Positions 32,826-41,582 of a stretch of 55,175 bases of DNA are shown piece by piece; the first letter of the stretch is position 1; each line of letters opens with the position of its first letter. The position numbers and the translations under genes are program-made. The notes beneath the pieces were generated by a model, which saw nothing but the letters and a program-made list of their open reading frames with translations, made no database searches and was not told the DNA's origin. Origin of the DNA: Nocardia cyriacigeorgica (lineage in GTDB: Bacteria; Actinomycetota; Actinomycetes; Mycobacteriales; Mycobacteriaceae); the NCBI RefSeq assembly GCF_010858045.1, contig NZ_JAAGVC010000003.1, positions 262,674 through 317,848 of the forward strand. The letters run 5' to 3'.

Positions 32826-34004
32826 CTAGGCGGGTTCGGTCGCCGAGATTTCCGCCTTCGCCGGTGCCGTCTCCTGCTCGGCCCGGATCTCGGCGCCCGA
32901 TTCCGCTTGCGGCACCGTGAAAGTGGCCGCGACGGCAGCAACGGCGATCACGAAACAGCCGATCGTGTACCAGAGATTGCCGATCGGGTCGCCGTCGGCC
33001 GTCACGCCGTCCACGGCGCCGAAGAAGTCGGGCAACGCCGACGCCCACAGCAACGCCATCACAGCCAGATACACCAGGGCGTACCCCTGCACGAATCGAT
33101 TGCGGTACCCGTATGCCCGCGTGGTGCCCGCGCGCAACGCCGCCCACTGCCGGTAGATGAGCACCGCCGCCACCACCGAGAGCACGACGAGCTCTGCGGC
33201 GTAGACGAATCCGCGCACGGAGTCGCTGCCGATCCCGATGATCGTGGCGGGCAGCGGCAGGACGAACGTGCCGACCGAGGCCAGCAGGCCGATCACCACG
33301 GTGCGCCACACCAGTTGTGGTCCGGTGAACGTCGTGCCCGCGTCGACGTGGCGGCCCACGAAGTACTGCACACACAAGGCCAGCGACATCGGCCACAGCG
33401 CGGCGAACACCACCACGCTCGGCAGCGGCACCGCATCGAAGAACGGCTGGTTGATGGGGTTGTCCAGCGACCACTCCCACCAGCGCAGCTGCGGACCGAT
33501 GTGGTCGAAGATCTCGTAGAACGCGTGATGCACGAAACCGACGCACGCCGCACCGAGCAGCACGCCGTGGCGGCGGAAGATCCCGAGCATCCGCACGATT
33601 TCGAAGGCCACCGTCGCCATGAACGGATAGATCGCGATGATGTAGAGCGGCAGCCTGCCCCAGAGGAATTCCACGGTGAACAGGTTGTGCGCGAACATCG
33701 TGTCCACATGCTCGTCGATGCCGAACGCGCCGGGGAAATACAGTGGCGGTTCGATCACGAACAGGTAGGCGGTGGCGCCGAACCAGAGCACCAGGTTGGT
33801 CGGGTCACCGTGTTTGCGCAGCCGCATGATCGCGTAGAGCAGCGCGAGCACCGAGCCGAGGACGATGGTGACCTCGAGCGCGAGCAGCGTCCAGTTCTCC
33901 AGCCCGGCCGGATTGCGGAACTCGACCAGCCCGCCGGTCTCCGCGCAGGAAAAGCCCATGCGCTCGGCGAGATCGGCGAAGGTCGGGGTACACAGATCGC
34001 TCAT
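32826..34004 (-). CDS. Multi-pass membrane protein
   Basis: A 392-aa protein with about eight TM segments. The N-terminus (SDLCTPTFADLAERM) has Cys residues, and IEPPLYFPGAF, FVHHAFYEIFDHIGPQL with several His, and WWEWSLDNPINQPFF suggest metal- or ligand-binding residues near the membrane surface. A Glu/Ala-rich tail follows the last TM. I recognise no named family. The start ATG at 34004 overlaps the stop of the hydrolase gene (ATGA), so the two make a coupled operon. Possibly it processes or transports the hydrolase's substrate. Confidence 0.65.
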   Translation of the reverse strand: MSDLCTPTFADLAERMGFSCAETGGLVEFRNPAGLENWTLLALEVTIVLGSVLALLYAIMRLRKHGDPTNLVLWFGATAYLFVIEPPLYFPGAFGIDEHVDTMFAHNLFTVEFLWGRLPLYIIAIYPFMATVAFEIVRMLGIFRRHGVLLGAACVGFVHHAFYEIFDHIGPQLRWWEWSLDNPINQPFFDAVPLPSVVVFAALWPMSLALCVQYFVGRHVDAGTTFTGPQLVWRTVVIGLLASVGTFVLPLPATIIGIGSDSVRGFVYAAELVVLSVVAAVLIYRQWAALRAGTTRAYGYRNRFVQGYALVYLAVMALLWASALPDFFGAVDGVTADGDPIGNLWYTIGCFVIAVAAVAATFTVPQAESGAEIRAEQETAPAKAEISATEPA

Positions 34005-34942
34005 GAGTTCACCGCCGAGGCGACGGAGGTGTTCTGGTCCGCGGTGTACCAGCGGGTGCAGTCGTAGCCGGCGTCATAGCGGGCGAACCACCGATCGGCC
34101 AGTTCGGGCAGGTTCTCGTGGGTCGGGTCGTGCTTGGGCATCTGGCTGCGGAACACACCGGCCAGTGCGGTGAGCTGTTCCTTGCGTGGGAGCCCGTCGA
34201 ACGCGCGCGGCATCGGGCCCTTGGTCAGGTAGGGGGCGAAGGCGGTCAGCACCTTCTGCTTGGCGCGGTGGCGGGCGAACATCGCCATGGCATCGACCTG
34301 GCGGTCGGCGAGCGGCACATGCTGATTGAAGCCCATGCAGGCGATCCGGATCACCTTCATCACGTGCGCGAAGATCGACGGCGCCATCCGCATCCGGTAG
34401 AGCTCGTCGCCGACCACGGCGTTGAACAGGATCAGCGCGGAACTGCGGTGCTCGACCTCCTCGACGAAGTGCCAGATGAACAGCGAGGCCACCCGGTCGT
34501 CACCGGGGCGGAACAGGGTGTCCTCGTTGTCGAGCATCAGCTTGAACACCGGCGTGAAGGTGGCCTCCAGGTCGGCGGTGTAGGCGAGCCGGTAGTTCTG
34601 TGAGGTGGCCTCGGTGAGTAGATCGAACTCGCCGATCACCGCGTCGAGGGTGTTCTGCAGCCCGGGATATTTCTTGATCAGCGCCTTGACGTGCTGACGG
34701 TGCGCGGTCGAGTGATGGCCTTCCTGGCGCATGAAGGCGGTGGCTTCCGCGGCCACCTCCGGGTCGGTGAATACCGGCTTGAGCTGCATGATCAGCTTCA
34801 CGATCATCTTCTCGAAGCCGACGGCCAGGAACGAGACCGCGTTCGACATGCTCGACCAGGCCGGGTTCTGCGGGTTCCACAGGAACGGGACATCCGCGTC
34901 CTCGAATCCGAAATCCATCTTTCGGGGCTGCACATTCGTCAC
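34001..34942 (-). CDS. Predicted metal-dependent hydrolase (PF10118-like)
   Basis: A 313-aa mostly helical protein with FMRQEGHHSTAHRQHVKALI, ATSQNYRLAYTADLEATFTP and FIWHFVEEVEHRSSALIL: Glu and His residues placed as in the predicted metal-dependent hydrolase family PF10118, a diiron-like fold. Start chosen: GTG 34942 with GAGG 8 nt upstream; ATG 34918 is the alternative. It is divergent from the TetR at 35038 across a palindrome, so probably under TetR control, and forms an ATGA-overlapping operon with the downstream membrane protein. Substrate unknown. Confidence 0.7.
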   Translation of the reverse strand: MTNVQPRKMDFGFEDADVPFLWNPQNPAWSSMSNAVSFLAVGFEKMIVKLIMQLKPVFTDPEVAAEATAFMRQEGHHSTAHRQHVKALIKKYPGLQNTLDAVIGEFDLLTEATSQNYRLAYTADLEATFTPVFKLMLDNEDTLFRPGDDRVASLFIWHFVEEVEHRSSALILFNAVVGDELYRMRMAPSIFAHVMKVIRIACMGFNQHVPLADRQVDAMAMFARHRAKQKVLTAFAPYLTKGPMPRAFDGLPRKEQLTALAGVFRSQMPKHDPTHENLPELADRWFARYDAGYDCTRWYTADQNTSVASAVNS

Positions 34943-35003
34943 AGGGAGTACCTCGCGTCGGGGATGGGGCGGTCGCTGCGCGGAGCAGCGCTCTGCACGT
35001 AAC

Positions 35004-35029
35004 CATACAACCAAGCATCCGCTTGTATG
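35004..35029. promoter_or_regulatory. TetR operator between divergent genes
   Basis: CATACAA (35004-35010) and TTGTATG (35023-35029) form a perfect 7-bp inverted repeat; inside it CAAGC-ATCC-GCTTG is a second dyad. The site overlaps the -10 region (TATGAT, 35026-35031) of the TetR gene, as expected for autorepression, and lies upstream of the divergent hydrolase gene. Confidence 0.65.
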
Positions 35030-35037
35030 ATTACTTT

Positions 35038-35718
35038 GTGAAGATCGCCGGACCCGGACATGGCGGTGGTAATGTCCGCTCGGTGGCGCGCAGACGCGGA
35101 TGGGGCGGGAGTCCGCCGAAAGACGACGAGGAAGCGCACCGGCGCATCGTCGCCACCGCGGTGGAGTTGATCGGCCGCACCGGTGCGGCGGTCAGCATCG
35201 CCGATGTCGCCGACGCCCTCGGAGTCATCCGCCAGACCGTCTACCGCTATTTCCCCAGCGCCGAATCGCTGCTGACGGCAGCCGCCATCGCCTCGGTCGA
35301 CGGATTCCTCGACCGGCTGGCCGCCCACGTCGCCGGCCTGGACGATCCGGCCGAGGCGATGACCGAAGCCGCCCTGTTCACCCTGGCCGACGTGCGCCGC
35401 ACCCCGCACCTGGCCATCGTGCTGACGAGCTCGTACTCGACCATCGACCCCGACAGCATGACCTCGGTACAGGCCAAGTCGTTCGGTATGACGATGATCC
35501 ACCGCTTCGACGTCGACTGGGCCCGCCACGGCTACGACGAACCCGCCCTGGAAGAACTGGTCGAATTCGTCCTCCGCACCATGCACTCGTTCCTGGTGTC
35601 CCCGGGCAACCCGCCGCGCACCGAGCACGAATTGCGCGCCTACCTGCGGCGCTGGATGGGCGCCTCGATCTCCGCGCAACGTGAGTTCGCCGCCGGCGCC
35701 GGTGCGCTCGGCCGGTAG
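35038..35718 (+). CDS. TetR/AcrR-family transcriptional regulator
   Basis: A 226-aa repressor: HTH at about residues 37-80 (GAAVSIADVADALGVIRQTV then YRYFPSAESLL), C-terminal helices with FLVSPGNPPRTEHELRAYLR. GTG 35038 lies 6 nt after the TATGAT element, so the mRNA may be leaderless; no Shine-Dalgarno is seen. The N-terminal Gly/Arg-rich lead (about 35 residues) is longer than usual, and GTG 35083 is an alternative start. It faces the metal-dependent hydrolase operon across the palindrome at 35004-35029 and most likely represses it and itself. Confidence 0.85.
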   Translation: MKIAGPGHGGGNVRSVARRRGWGGSPPKDDEEAHRRIVATAVELIGRTGAAVSIADVADALGVIRQTVYRYFPSAESLLTAAAIASVDGFLDRLAAHVAGLDDPAEAMTEAALFTLADVRRTPHLAIVLTSSYSTIDPDSMTSVQAKSFGMTMIHRFDVDWARHGYDEPALEELVEFVLRTMHSFLVSPGNPPRTEHELRAYLRRWMGASISAQREFAAGAGALGR

Positions 35719-35813
35719 CGCCGCCGGGACCGAGCGCGGGCCGCGGCGCTGCCGGCGCGCTGCCTAGACTGCGTGGGTTGACACAGAGCTCGATCGACAA
35801 GGAGAACCCGCCG

Positions 35814-37259
35814 ATGACATCTCCCACCGCGCGCGCACAGATCGGGGTCACCGGCCTCGCGGTCATGGGCAGCAATATCGCCCGGAACTTCGCGCGGCAC
35901 GGCTACACCGTCGCCCTGCACAATCGCAGTATCGCCAAGGTCGACACCCTGCTGGCCGAGCACGGCGGTGATGGTGATTTCGTGCGCACGGAGTCGATCG
36001 AGGAGCTGATCGCGGCGTTGGAGAAGCCGCGCCGGGTGCTGATCATGGTGAAGGCCGGTGAGGCCACCGACGCCGTCATCGAGGAACTGGCCGCGGCCAT
36101 GGAGCCCGGCGACATCATCATCGACGGCGGCAATGCCCTCTACACCGACACCATCCGGCGCGAGGCGTCGCTGCGCGAGCGCGGGCTCAACTTCGTCGGC
36201 GCGGGCATCTCCGGTGGTGAGGAAGGCGCGCTCAACGGGCCGTCGATCATGCCGGGCGGGCCCGCCGAGTCCTACGAATCGCTCGGGCCGCTGCTGGAAT
36301 CGGTGGCCGCGAAGGTCGACGGCGTCCCGTGCTGCACCCACATCGGCCCGGACGGTTCAGGGCATTTCGTGAAGATGGTGCACAACGGCATCGAGTACGC
36401 CGATATGCAGCTCATCGGCGAGGCGTACCACCTGTTCCGCGAGGCGCTCGGCTTCGATGCCAAGCAGATCGCCGATGTGTTCACCCAGTGGAACTCCGGT
36501 GATCTGGAGAGCTACCTGGTGGAGATCACCGCGGAGGTGCTGAACCAGGTGGACGCCAAGACGGGGAAGCCGCTGGTCGACGTCATCGTGGACGCCGCCG
36601 AGCAGAAGGGCACCGGCCGCTGGACGGTGAAGTCCGCCCTCGATCTGGGCATTCCCGTCACCGGTATCGCGGAGGCCGTCTTCGCCCGCGCGCTGTCCGG
36701 TTCGCGTGCCCAGCGTGCCGCCGCCAAGGGCCTGGCCTCGGGCACGCTCGCCGACAAGCCCACCGATGTGGAGACCTTCACCGAGGACATCCGCCGCGCG
36801 CTCTACGCCTCCAAGGTCGTCGCCTACGCACAGGGTTTCGATCAGATCGCGGCGGGCAGCGCCGAGTACGGCTGGGGTCTGAAGCCGGGCGATCTGGCCA
36901 CCATCTGGCGCGGCGGCTGCATCATCCGGGCCCGGTTCCTGAACCGGATCAAGGAGGCCTACGACGAGAACCCGAACTTGGAGAGCCTGATCCTGGCCCC
37001 CTACTTCCGTGAGGCCATCGAGACCGCGATCGACAGCTGGCGCCGAGTGGTCGCCACCGCGACCCTGCTCGGCATCCCGGTGCCGGCGTTCGCATCGTCG
37101 CTGTCCTACTACGACGCCCTGCGCGCCGAACGCCTGCCCGCCGCCCTCACCCAGGGCCAGCGCGATTTCTTCGGTGCGCACACCTATGAGCGCATCGATG
37201 CCGAGGGCAAGTTCCACACGCTGTGGAGCGGGGATCGCAGCGAGATCCAGACCAGCTGA
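35814..37259 (+). CDS. gnd: 6-phosphogluconate dehydrogenase (decarboxylating)
   Basis: A 481-aa enzyme of the oxidative pentose phosphate pathway: 6-phosphogluconate to ribulose 5-phosphate with CO2 and NADPH. GLAVMGSNIARNFA with HNRS is the NADP-binding loop, IIDGGNALYTDT, GAGISGGEEGALNGPSIMPG and VKMVHNGIEYADMQL carry the catalytic Lys/Asn segment, and WRGGCIIRARFLNRI is near the C-terminal domain. The length and blocks are those of the classical long-form enzyme. ATG 35814 has AAGGAG upstream; a TTG in frame at 35778 is not used. A strong hairpin (37266-37301) follows the stop. Confidence 0.95.
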   Translation: MTSPTARAQIGVTGLAVMGSNIARNFARHGYTVALHNRSIAKVDTLLAEHGGDGDFVRTESIEELIAALEKPRRVLIMVKAGEATDAVIEELAAAMEPGDIIIDGGNALYTDTIRREASLRERGLNFVGAGISGGEEGALNGPSIMPGGPAESYESLGPLLESVAAKVDGVPCCTHIGPDGSGHFVKMVHNGIEYADMQLIGEAYHLFREALGFDAKQIADVFTQWNSGDLESYLVEITAEVLNQVDAKTGKPLVDVIVDAAEQKGTGRWTVKSALDLGIPVTGIAEAVFARALSGSRAQRAAAKGLASGTLADKPTDVETFTEDIRRALYASKVVAYAQGFDQIAAGSAEYGWGLKPGDLATIWRGGCIIRARFLNRIKEAYDENPNLESLILAPYFREAIETAIDSWRRVVATATLLGIPVPAFASSLSYYDALRAERLPAALTQGQRDFFGAHTYERIDAEGKFHTLWSGDRSEIQTS

Positions 37260-37265
37260 GGGCGG

Positions 37266-37301
37266 GGAGGCCGGAGCGGCGGCACGTCCGCTCCGACCTC
37301 C
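37266..37301. terminator. Bidirectional terminator hairpin
   Basis: GGAGGCCGGAGCGG (37266-37279) pairs with CCGCTCCGACCTCC (37288-37301) with one mismatch, 8-nt loop, between the convergent gnd and thioesterase genes. Confidence 0.75.
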
Positions 37302-37309
37302 TGTCCGGC

Positions 37310-38083
37310 TCAGACGCGTTCGATGCGCGCCAAAGTCCTTGCGCTGCCGTCGACTTCGAGTTGGACGTGCAGTCCGTCCCGGCTCTGCCAGGAGCGGATC
37401 AGCACCTCGTCGCCGGCCATGACGGGCCCGGCGTGTTCGAGGATCACCCGGTACGGCGGGGCCGGGGCGTCGGGGTAGCGGGCGAGGGCCTCTTCGACCG
37501 CCTCCCAGTGCACCGCGTTGTTGACGTGGCCGTAGCGATCCACATCGGTCACCCGCAGCGGGAACGGCCGCCCCTCGCCGTCCGCGCCGGTGTGTTCGGC
37601 GAGCGCGGGCCGCCAGCGCAGCCGGTGCTGATCGGTGGCGGCGAGCATCGGCGCCATGAAGCGGTCGGTCATCCGGGCCGGGCGCCCGGCCTCGATATCG
37701 ACGTGGATGAGGAACATCTCGGTCTCGATCAGCCCGCCGTTCTCGCTACGGACCTGGATTCGCATATTGCACCACCGGTTCGACAGCGCCGAGGGCCAGC
37801 GCCGCAGATGCACCCGGTCACCGAATTCGATGGGTGCCAGCACATCGATGACGGTGCGGCGCACGATCCAACCCGGATGCAGATCGCCGTCGTCGACCAC
37901 CTGGAGGTGGTCGTAGCCGATGTCCTGGAGGTACCGCGCGACCGCGTCGAGCCGTAGCCGCTCCTCGCCGTCGGTGTCGCCGAGGCGCACCGGCCAATGC
38001 TCGTGGAAGGCCCGGTTCTCGTCCGGGCACGGTGTCAGGGGGAACGCGATCTGGGCCAGCCGGTCGGCAGTGGCAGTGCTCAT
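37310..38083 (-). CDS. Acyl-ACP thioesterase-like protein
   Basis: A 257-aa double-hot-dog protein. The first hot-dog repeat runs from FHEHWPVRLGDTDGEERLRL to DDGDLHPGWIVRRTVIDVLA; the second from PLRVTDVDRYGHVNNAVHWE, whose DVDRYGHVNN block is the acyl-ACP thioesterase signature. It hydrolyses acyl-thioesters, probably acyl-ACP, in the cytosol. AAAGGAG is 7 nt upstream of ATG 38083. Its neighbours are gnd (convergent) and a LuxR regulator (divergent); no operon partner is seen. Alternative: a tesA-unrelated acyl-CoA thioesterase. Confidence 0.75.
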   Translation of the reverse strand: MSTATADRLAQIAFPLTPCPDENRAFHEHWPVRLGDTDGEERLRLDAVARYLQDIGYDHLQVVDDGDLHPGWIVRRTVIDVLAPIEFGDRVHLRRWPSALSNRWCNMRIQVRSENGGLIETEMFLIHVDIEAGRPARMTDRFMAPMLAATDQHRLRWRPALAEHTGADGEGRPFPLRVTDVDRYGHVNNAVHWEAVEEALARYPDAPAPPYRVILEHAGPVMAGDEVLIRSWQSRDGLHVQLEVDGSARTLARIERV

Positions 38084-38163
38084 GCGGCTCCTTTCGCAGG
38101 TCGCGGGCCAGCGTAGCGCCGGCGACCCTTGCGTGCACGCGCGGCGAGGGGGACCGTGTTGGT

Positions 38164-39792
38164 GTGGTCGCTGATGTCGAGCGAGGCCGAACCGCATTCC
38201 GCGCCGCCGCGTGGGACGAGGCGTACGCGGTGCTGGGCCGGGCGGCCGACACCGGCGAGCTCGACGCCGCGGATCAGGAGATCCTCGCCGAATGCGCCCA
38301 CCTGCTCGGGCACACCGAGCAGAGCGTCGACCTGCGCGGTGGGCTGTACGCGCAGTACGTGCATGATGGCGCGCACCGCGAGGCCGCACTGTGTGCCTAT
38401 CGCATCCACCTCGTGCTGAGTTTGCACGGCGATATCGCCGCGGCCATGGGGTGGCTGGCCCGCGCGCAGCGCCTGCTCGCCGCCGAACCCGAATGCGCGG
38501 CGCACGGCTATGTGTGCCTGGCCGAGGCCGAGGCGAATTACTTCGCCGGCAATCTCGACCTTTCGCTGGAACTCGGGCGCCGCGTCACCGCGCTCGGCGA
38601 ACGTTACGGCGATCGCGATCTGGTCGATTACGGTCTGCACCAGCAGGGACGGGCCCGGGCTGCCCTCGGCGATATCGCGTCCGCTGTGGCTCTGCTCGAT
38701 GAAGCGATGCTCGCCGTGGTCTCCGGTGAGGTGCGCAGTCCGCTGCTCAGTGCGGGCATCTATTGCAGCTCGATCAGTGTCTGCGAGGCGATCTCCGATA
38801 TCGCCAGGGCGCAGGCGTGGACGTCGGCGTTCGAGCAGTGGGCGGGTTCGCGCCCGGTCGGCACGCCGATGTCGGGATCGTGCCGGATGCACCGAGCGGT
38901 GATCCTGTGGCTGCACGGGTCGTGGATCGAGGCCGAACGCGAGGCCCGGCTGGCCTGCCGGGAGCAGAACGGCACCGTCGCGATGGACGCGGGCCGCGCC
39001 TGGTACCAGGTCGGTGAGATCCGGCGACTTGTCGGCGATCTCGCGGGCGCCGAAGAGGCGTTCGCGCACGCCGGCCGGTACGGCAGCGAAGTCCAGCCCG
39101 GGATGGCCTTGCTGCGCGCCGCGCAGGGACGCTCCGGCGCCGCGGCGGCGGGGCTGGCGAGAGCCTTGGCCGAACGGCCCGCCGATCGCCTCGCCCGCGC
39201 GAAACTGTTGCCTGCCCTGGCCGAACTATCGCTGGCCGCGGGGGAGTACGCGCGGGCGCAGCAGGTGGTGGCCGAGCTGGAGGCGCTGGCCGATCTCGGT
39301 CCGGCGGTGCGGGCCTGCGCCGCCTACGCGCGCGGTGCGCTGCACCTGGCCGAAGACGATCCGGCCGCGGCGCTCCCGGCGCTACGGACCGCGGCGCGGA
39401 TCTGGTCGGACCTCGACATGCCCTACGAACTCGCGCGCACCCGCCGACTGATCGGCGCGGCCTGCCACTCGGCAGGTGACGAGGAGGCCGCGGGCGTGGA
39501 ATGGGACACCTGCGGGTCGATGTTCGCTCGGCTGGGTGCGGTGCCCGACGTCGAGGCCACCGAGGCGATGCGCGCGGATCGAGGACCGTCGTCGTTGCCC
39601 GCGGGCCTGACCGCACGTGAGGTCGAGGTGCTGCGCCTGGTGTCCGGCGGGATGACCAATCACGCCATCGCGGAGTCGCTTTCCCTGAGCGATAAGACGA
39701 TCGCCCGCCATCTCGGCAATATCTTCACCAAGATCGGAGTCTCTTCCCGCGCCGCCGCGACGGCCTACGCCTACCGGCACGATCTCGCCTAA
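38164..39792 (+). CDS. LuxR-family regulator with TPR-like domain
   Basis: A 542-aa protein. Residues about 1-460 form TPR-like helical repeats (GWLARAQRLLAAEPECAAHG, DLVDYGLHQQGRARAALGD etc.) and the last 65 residues are a LuxR/GerE HTH (LTAREVEVLRLVSGGMTNHA then IAESLSLSDKTIARHLGNIF). No Walker A loop is present, unlike large LAL regulators, so it is a MalT-like form without the ATPase. GTG 38164 is the first in-frame start after GAGGGGG. It may sense an unknown ligand via its helical repeats. Its stop overlaps the convergent GNAT gene by four bases. Confidence 0.85.
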   Translation: MVADVERGRTAFRAAAWDEAYAVLGRAADTGELDAADQEILAECAHLLGHTEQSVDLRGGLYAQYVHDGAHREAALCAYRIHLVLSLHGDIAAAMGWLARAQRLLAAEPECAAHGYVCLAEAEANYFAGNLDLSLELGRRVTALGERYGDRDLVDYGLHQQGRARAALGDIASAVALLDEAMLAVVSGEVRSPLLSAGIYCSSISVCEAISDIARAQAWTSAFEQWAGSRPVGTPMSGSCRMHRAVILWLHGSWIEAEREARLACREQNGTVAMDAGRAWYQVGEIRRLVGDLAGAEEAFAHAGRYGSEVQPGMALLRAAQGRSGAAAAGLARALAERPADRLARAKLLPALAELSLAAGEYARAQQVVAELEALADLGPAVRACAAYARGALHLAEDDPAAALPALRTAARIWSDLDMPYELARTRRLIGAACHSAGDEEAAGVEWDTCGSMFARLGAVPDVEATEAMRADRGPSSLPAGLTAREVEVLRLVSGGMTNHAIAESLSLSDKTIARHLGNIFTKIGVSSRAAATAYAYRHDLA

Positions 39793-40754
39793 CGCCAGTC
39801 GTCGATCACATAGGCCTCGGGATGGCTGTAGCCGCGATCGCCGGGACGGTGCATGGCGATGCCCTGCAGGTAGGTGCGGTAACCGCGCGCGATCATGGTG
39901 CTGTAGGCGTGCGTGCGCGCCAGGTTCGTGCCCGCTTCCATCACCCCGGCTCCGCGTTCGGCGGCGAGGTCCTCGCAGGCGTCGAGGAGTTGTTCGAAAC
40001 GTTCGCCCGCGCCCGGCCCCGGGCTGACGGCGCCGAACTTCACCAGGCAGACGTCCTCGCCGGCTTCGGTGCCTGCGCCGAGGTGGCAGACCGCCATCCC
40101 GGTCACCGAGCGGCCGTCCATGATCAGCACGGTGTCGCCGTGGGTGCGGCTACGAGTCATTTCGCCCGACAGATCCAACCCCTCGTACACCGAGTCGGTC
40201 AGGGTGCGGCACATCGAGAGCACCGTCGGCTCCTCGGCTCCGGACAATTCGGAGTAGGCCATCCACCCCGGTGCCGGCTGGGTGCGCTGCACGGGTTTGC
40301 GCATGATCGCGGTGAGATAGCGCGGCCAGAAGCCGAATTTGCGGTAGAGCTCGACGTGTTTGGGGCTCTGCGCGAAGGTGAACAACCCCTGGAGGGTGGT
40401 GCCCCAGGCGGCGAAGCGCTCCATCACCGGCTCCATCAGCAGCGACCCGAGGCCGCGATCCCAGAATTCGGGGTGGATCGTCAATGGACCGACGACCCCG
40501 ACGCTGCCCCAGCGGATGCCGAAATTGGAGCCGGCCAATCGGCCGTCCACGACGGCGGCGAAGGCGGCGCTCGGATCGACTGTCCACCGGGTGCGCACCA
40601 GGTCGGCGCTCTGGGCGAACGTCATCGGATCGGGGAGTCCGATGAAGGTGCCGAAGGCAAGGCGGAAGATCGAATCCGCTTCCGCCAGGTCTGATTCCCT
40701 CAGTGTCCGGTAGGCGGTCCCCGAGGCGTACCGGTTCGTTGTCGCAGTGCTCAT
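39789..40754 (-). CDS. GNAT-family N-acetyltransferase
   Basis: A 321-aa protein with an N-terminal GNAT fold: YRTLRESDLAEADSIFRLAF, GVVGPLTIHPEFWDRGLGSL (acetyl-CoA binding loop, D-R-G-L-G-S), then KHVELYRKFGFWPRYL. The C-terminal half (about 190-321) is a second, GNAT-like region with RTYLQGIAMHRPG. Such tandem GNAT proteins acetylate small molecules or protein N-termini; substrate unknown. ATG 40754 is used; the upstream frame is noncoding. It is divergent from a VOC-family gene. Confidence 0.75.
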   Translation of the reverse strand: MSTATTNRYASGTAYRTLRESDLAEADSIFRLAFGTFIGLPDPMTFAQSADLVRTRWTVDPSAAFAAVVDGRLAGSNFGIRWGSVGVVGPLTIHPEFWDRGLGSLLMEPVMERFAAWGTTLQGLFTFAQSPKHVELYRKFGFWPRYLTAIMRKPVQRTQPAPGWMAYSELSGAEEPTVLSMCRTLTDSVYEGLDLSGEMTRSRTHGDTVLIMDGRSVTGMAVCHLGAGTEAGEDVCLVKFGAVSPGPGAGERFEQLLDACEDLAAERGAGVMEAGTNLARTHAYSTMIARGYRTYLQGIAMHRPGDRGYSHPEAYVIDDWR

Positions 40755-40985
40755 ATCCGAACGGTAGGGCCGGGGCCGGGGCTGCCGCATCGGGTGAACG
40801 GCCCATTCGGCCGGTGCTCGGCAATGAGGTGAAGTACCCACAGTCGTCCGGTGGACGGCGATCCCGATCTTCGGGAGGCGATGCGTGGTGAAACGCGAGG
40901 CCGGGGGAGTATGGAAGGGGAACGGGGTGTCCGCGCGTCGACGGCGCGCCGGAGACGGTGGAACGATCGGTCGAGGAGGCCGGGC

Positions 40986-41525
40986 ATGCGCGGAATCAAT
41001 CATGCTGTGCTGTACGTGTCGGATCTGGAGCGCAGTCTCGCCTTCTACGAGGGCGTCCTCGGTTTCGAACGGCTGCCCACCGGATTCCCGGGCGGCGCGT
41101 TCCTCCGGCACGCCGGTTCGGCCAACGATCACGACCTCGGTCTGTTCCAGGCGCGCAACGCCGCGGCCGCACCGCCCGGTTCGGTCGGGCTGTACCACGT
41201 GGCGTGGGAGGTCGACACCTTGGCCGAGCTCGCCGCCATGCGGACGAAGCTGGCCGGGGCGCGTGCGCTCACCGGTTCCGGCGATCATGGTTCGACCAAG
41301 GCGCTCTATGGCCGCGACCCGGACGGCATCGAGTTCGAGGTGTGCTGGTTGGTGCCCGATGCGCGGGTCGAGGAGGCGTTGCGTCCCGGTGCCTCGTTGA
41401 CGGGGCCGCTGGATATCGACGCCGAGATCGAGCGTTACGGCGCGGATACCGAGGGTGGTCCGCGCACCGATCCGTCGGTGTGGGCCCGGATCGCGGAACG
41501 TGATGCCGCGCAACGGGGTTCGTGA
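40986..41525 (+). CDS. VOC-family (glyoxalase/dioxygenase-fold) protein
   Basis: A 179-aa vicinal-oxygen-chelate protein. INHAVLYVSDLERSLAFYE (residues 4-22, His6), GLYHVAWEVDTLAEL and GRDPDGIEFEVCWLV supply the metal ligands His and Glu of the fold. GAGGAGG precedes ATG 40986. Members are glyoxalases, fosfomycin-resistance proteins or ring-cleaving dioxygenases; here the substrate is unknown. The C-terminal 40 residues, DIDAEIERYGADTEG onward, are an extra helical tail. No operon partner. Confidence 0.8.
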   Translation: MRGINHAVLYVSDLERSLAFYEGVLGFERLPTGFPGGAFLRHAGSANDHDLGLFQARNAAAAPPGSVGLYHVAWEVDTLAELAAMRTKLAGARALTGSGDHGSTKALYGRDPDGIEFEVCWLVPDARVEEALRPGASLTGPLDIDAEIERYGADTEGGPRTDPSVWARIAERDAAQRGS

Positions 41526-41582
41526 ACAGCCCCGGGCCGGCAGAATGCGCCGAGGCCGGGCGACGCAGCGGTGCGGCCGCCG

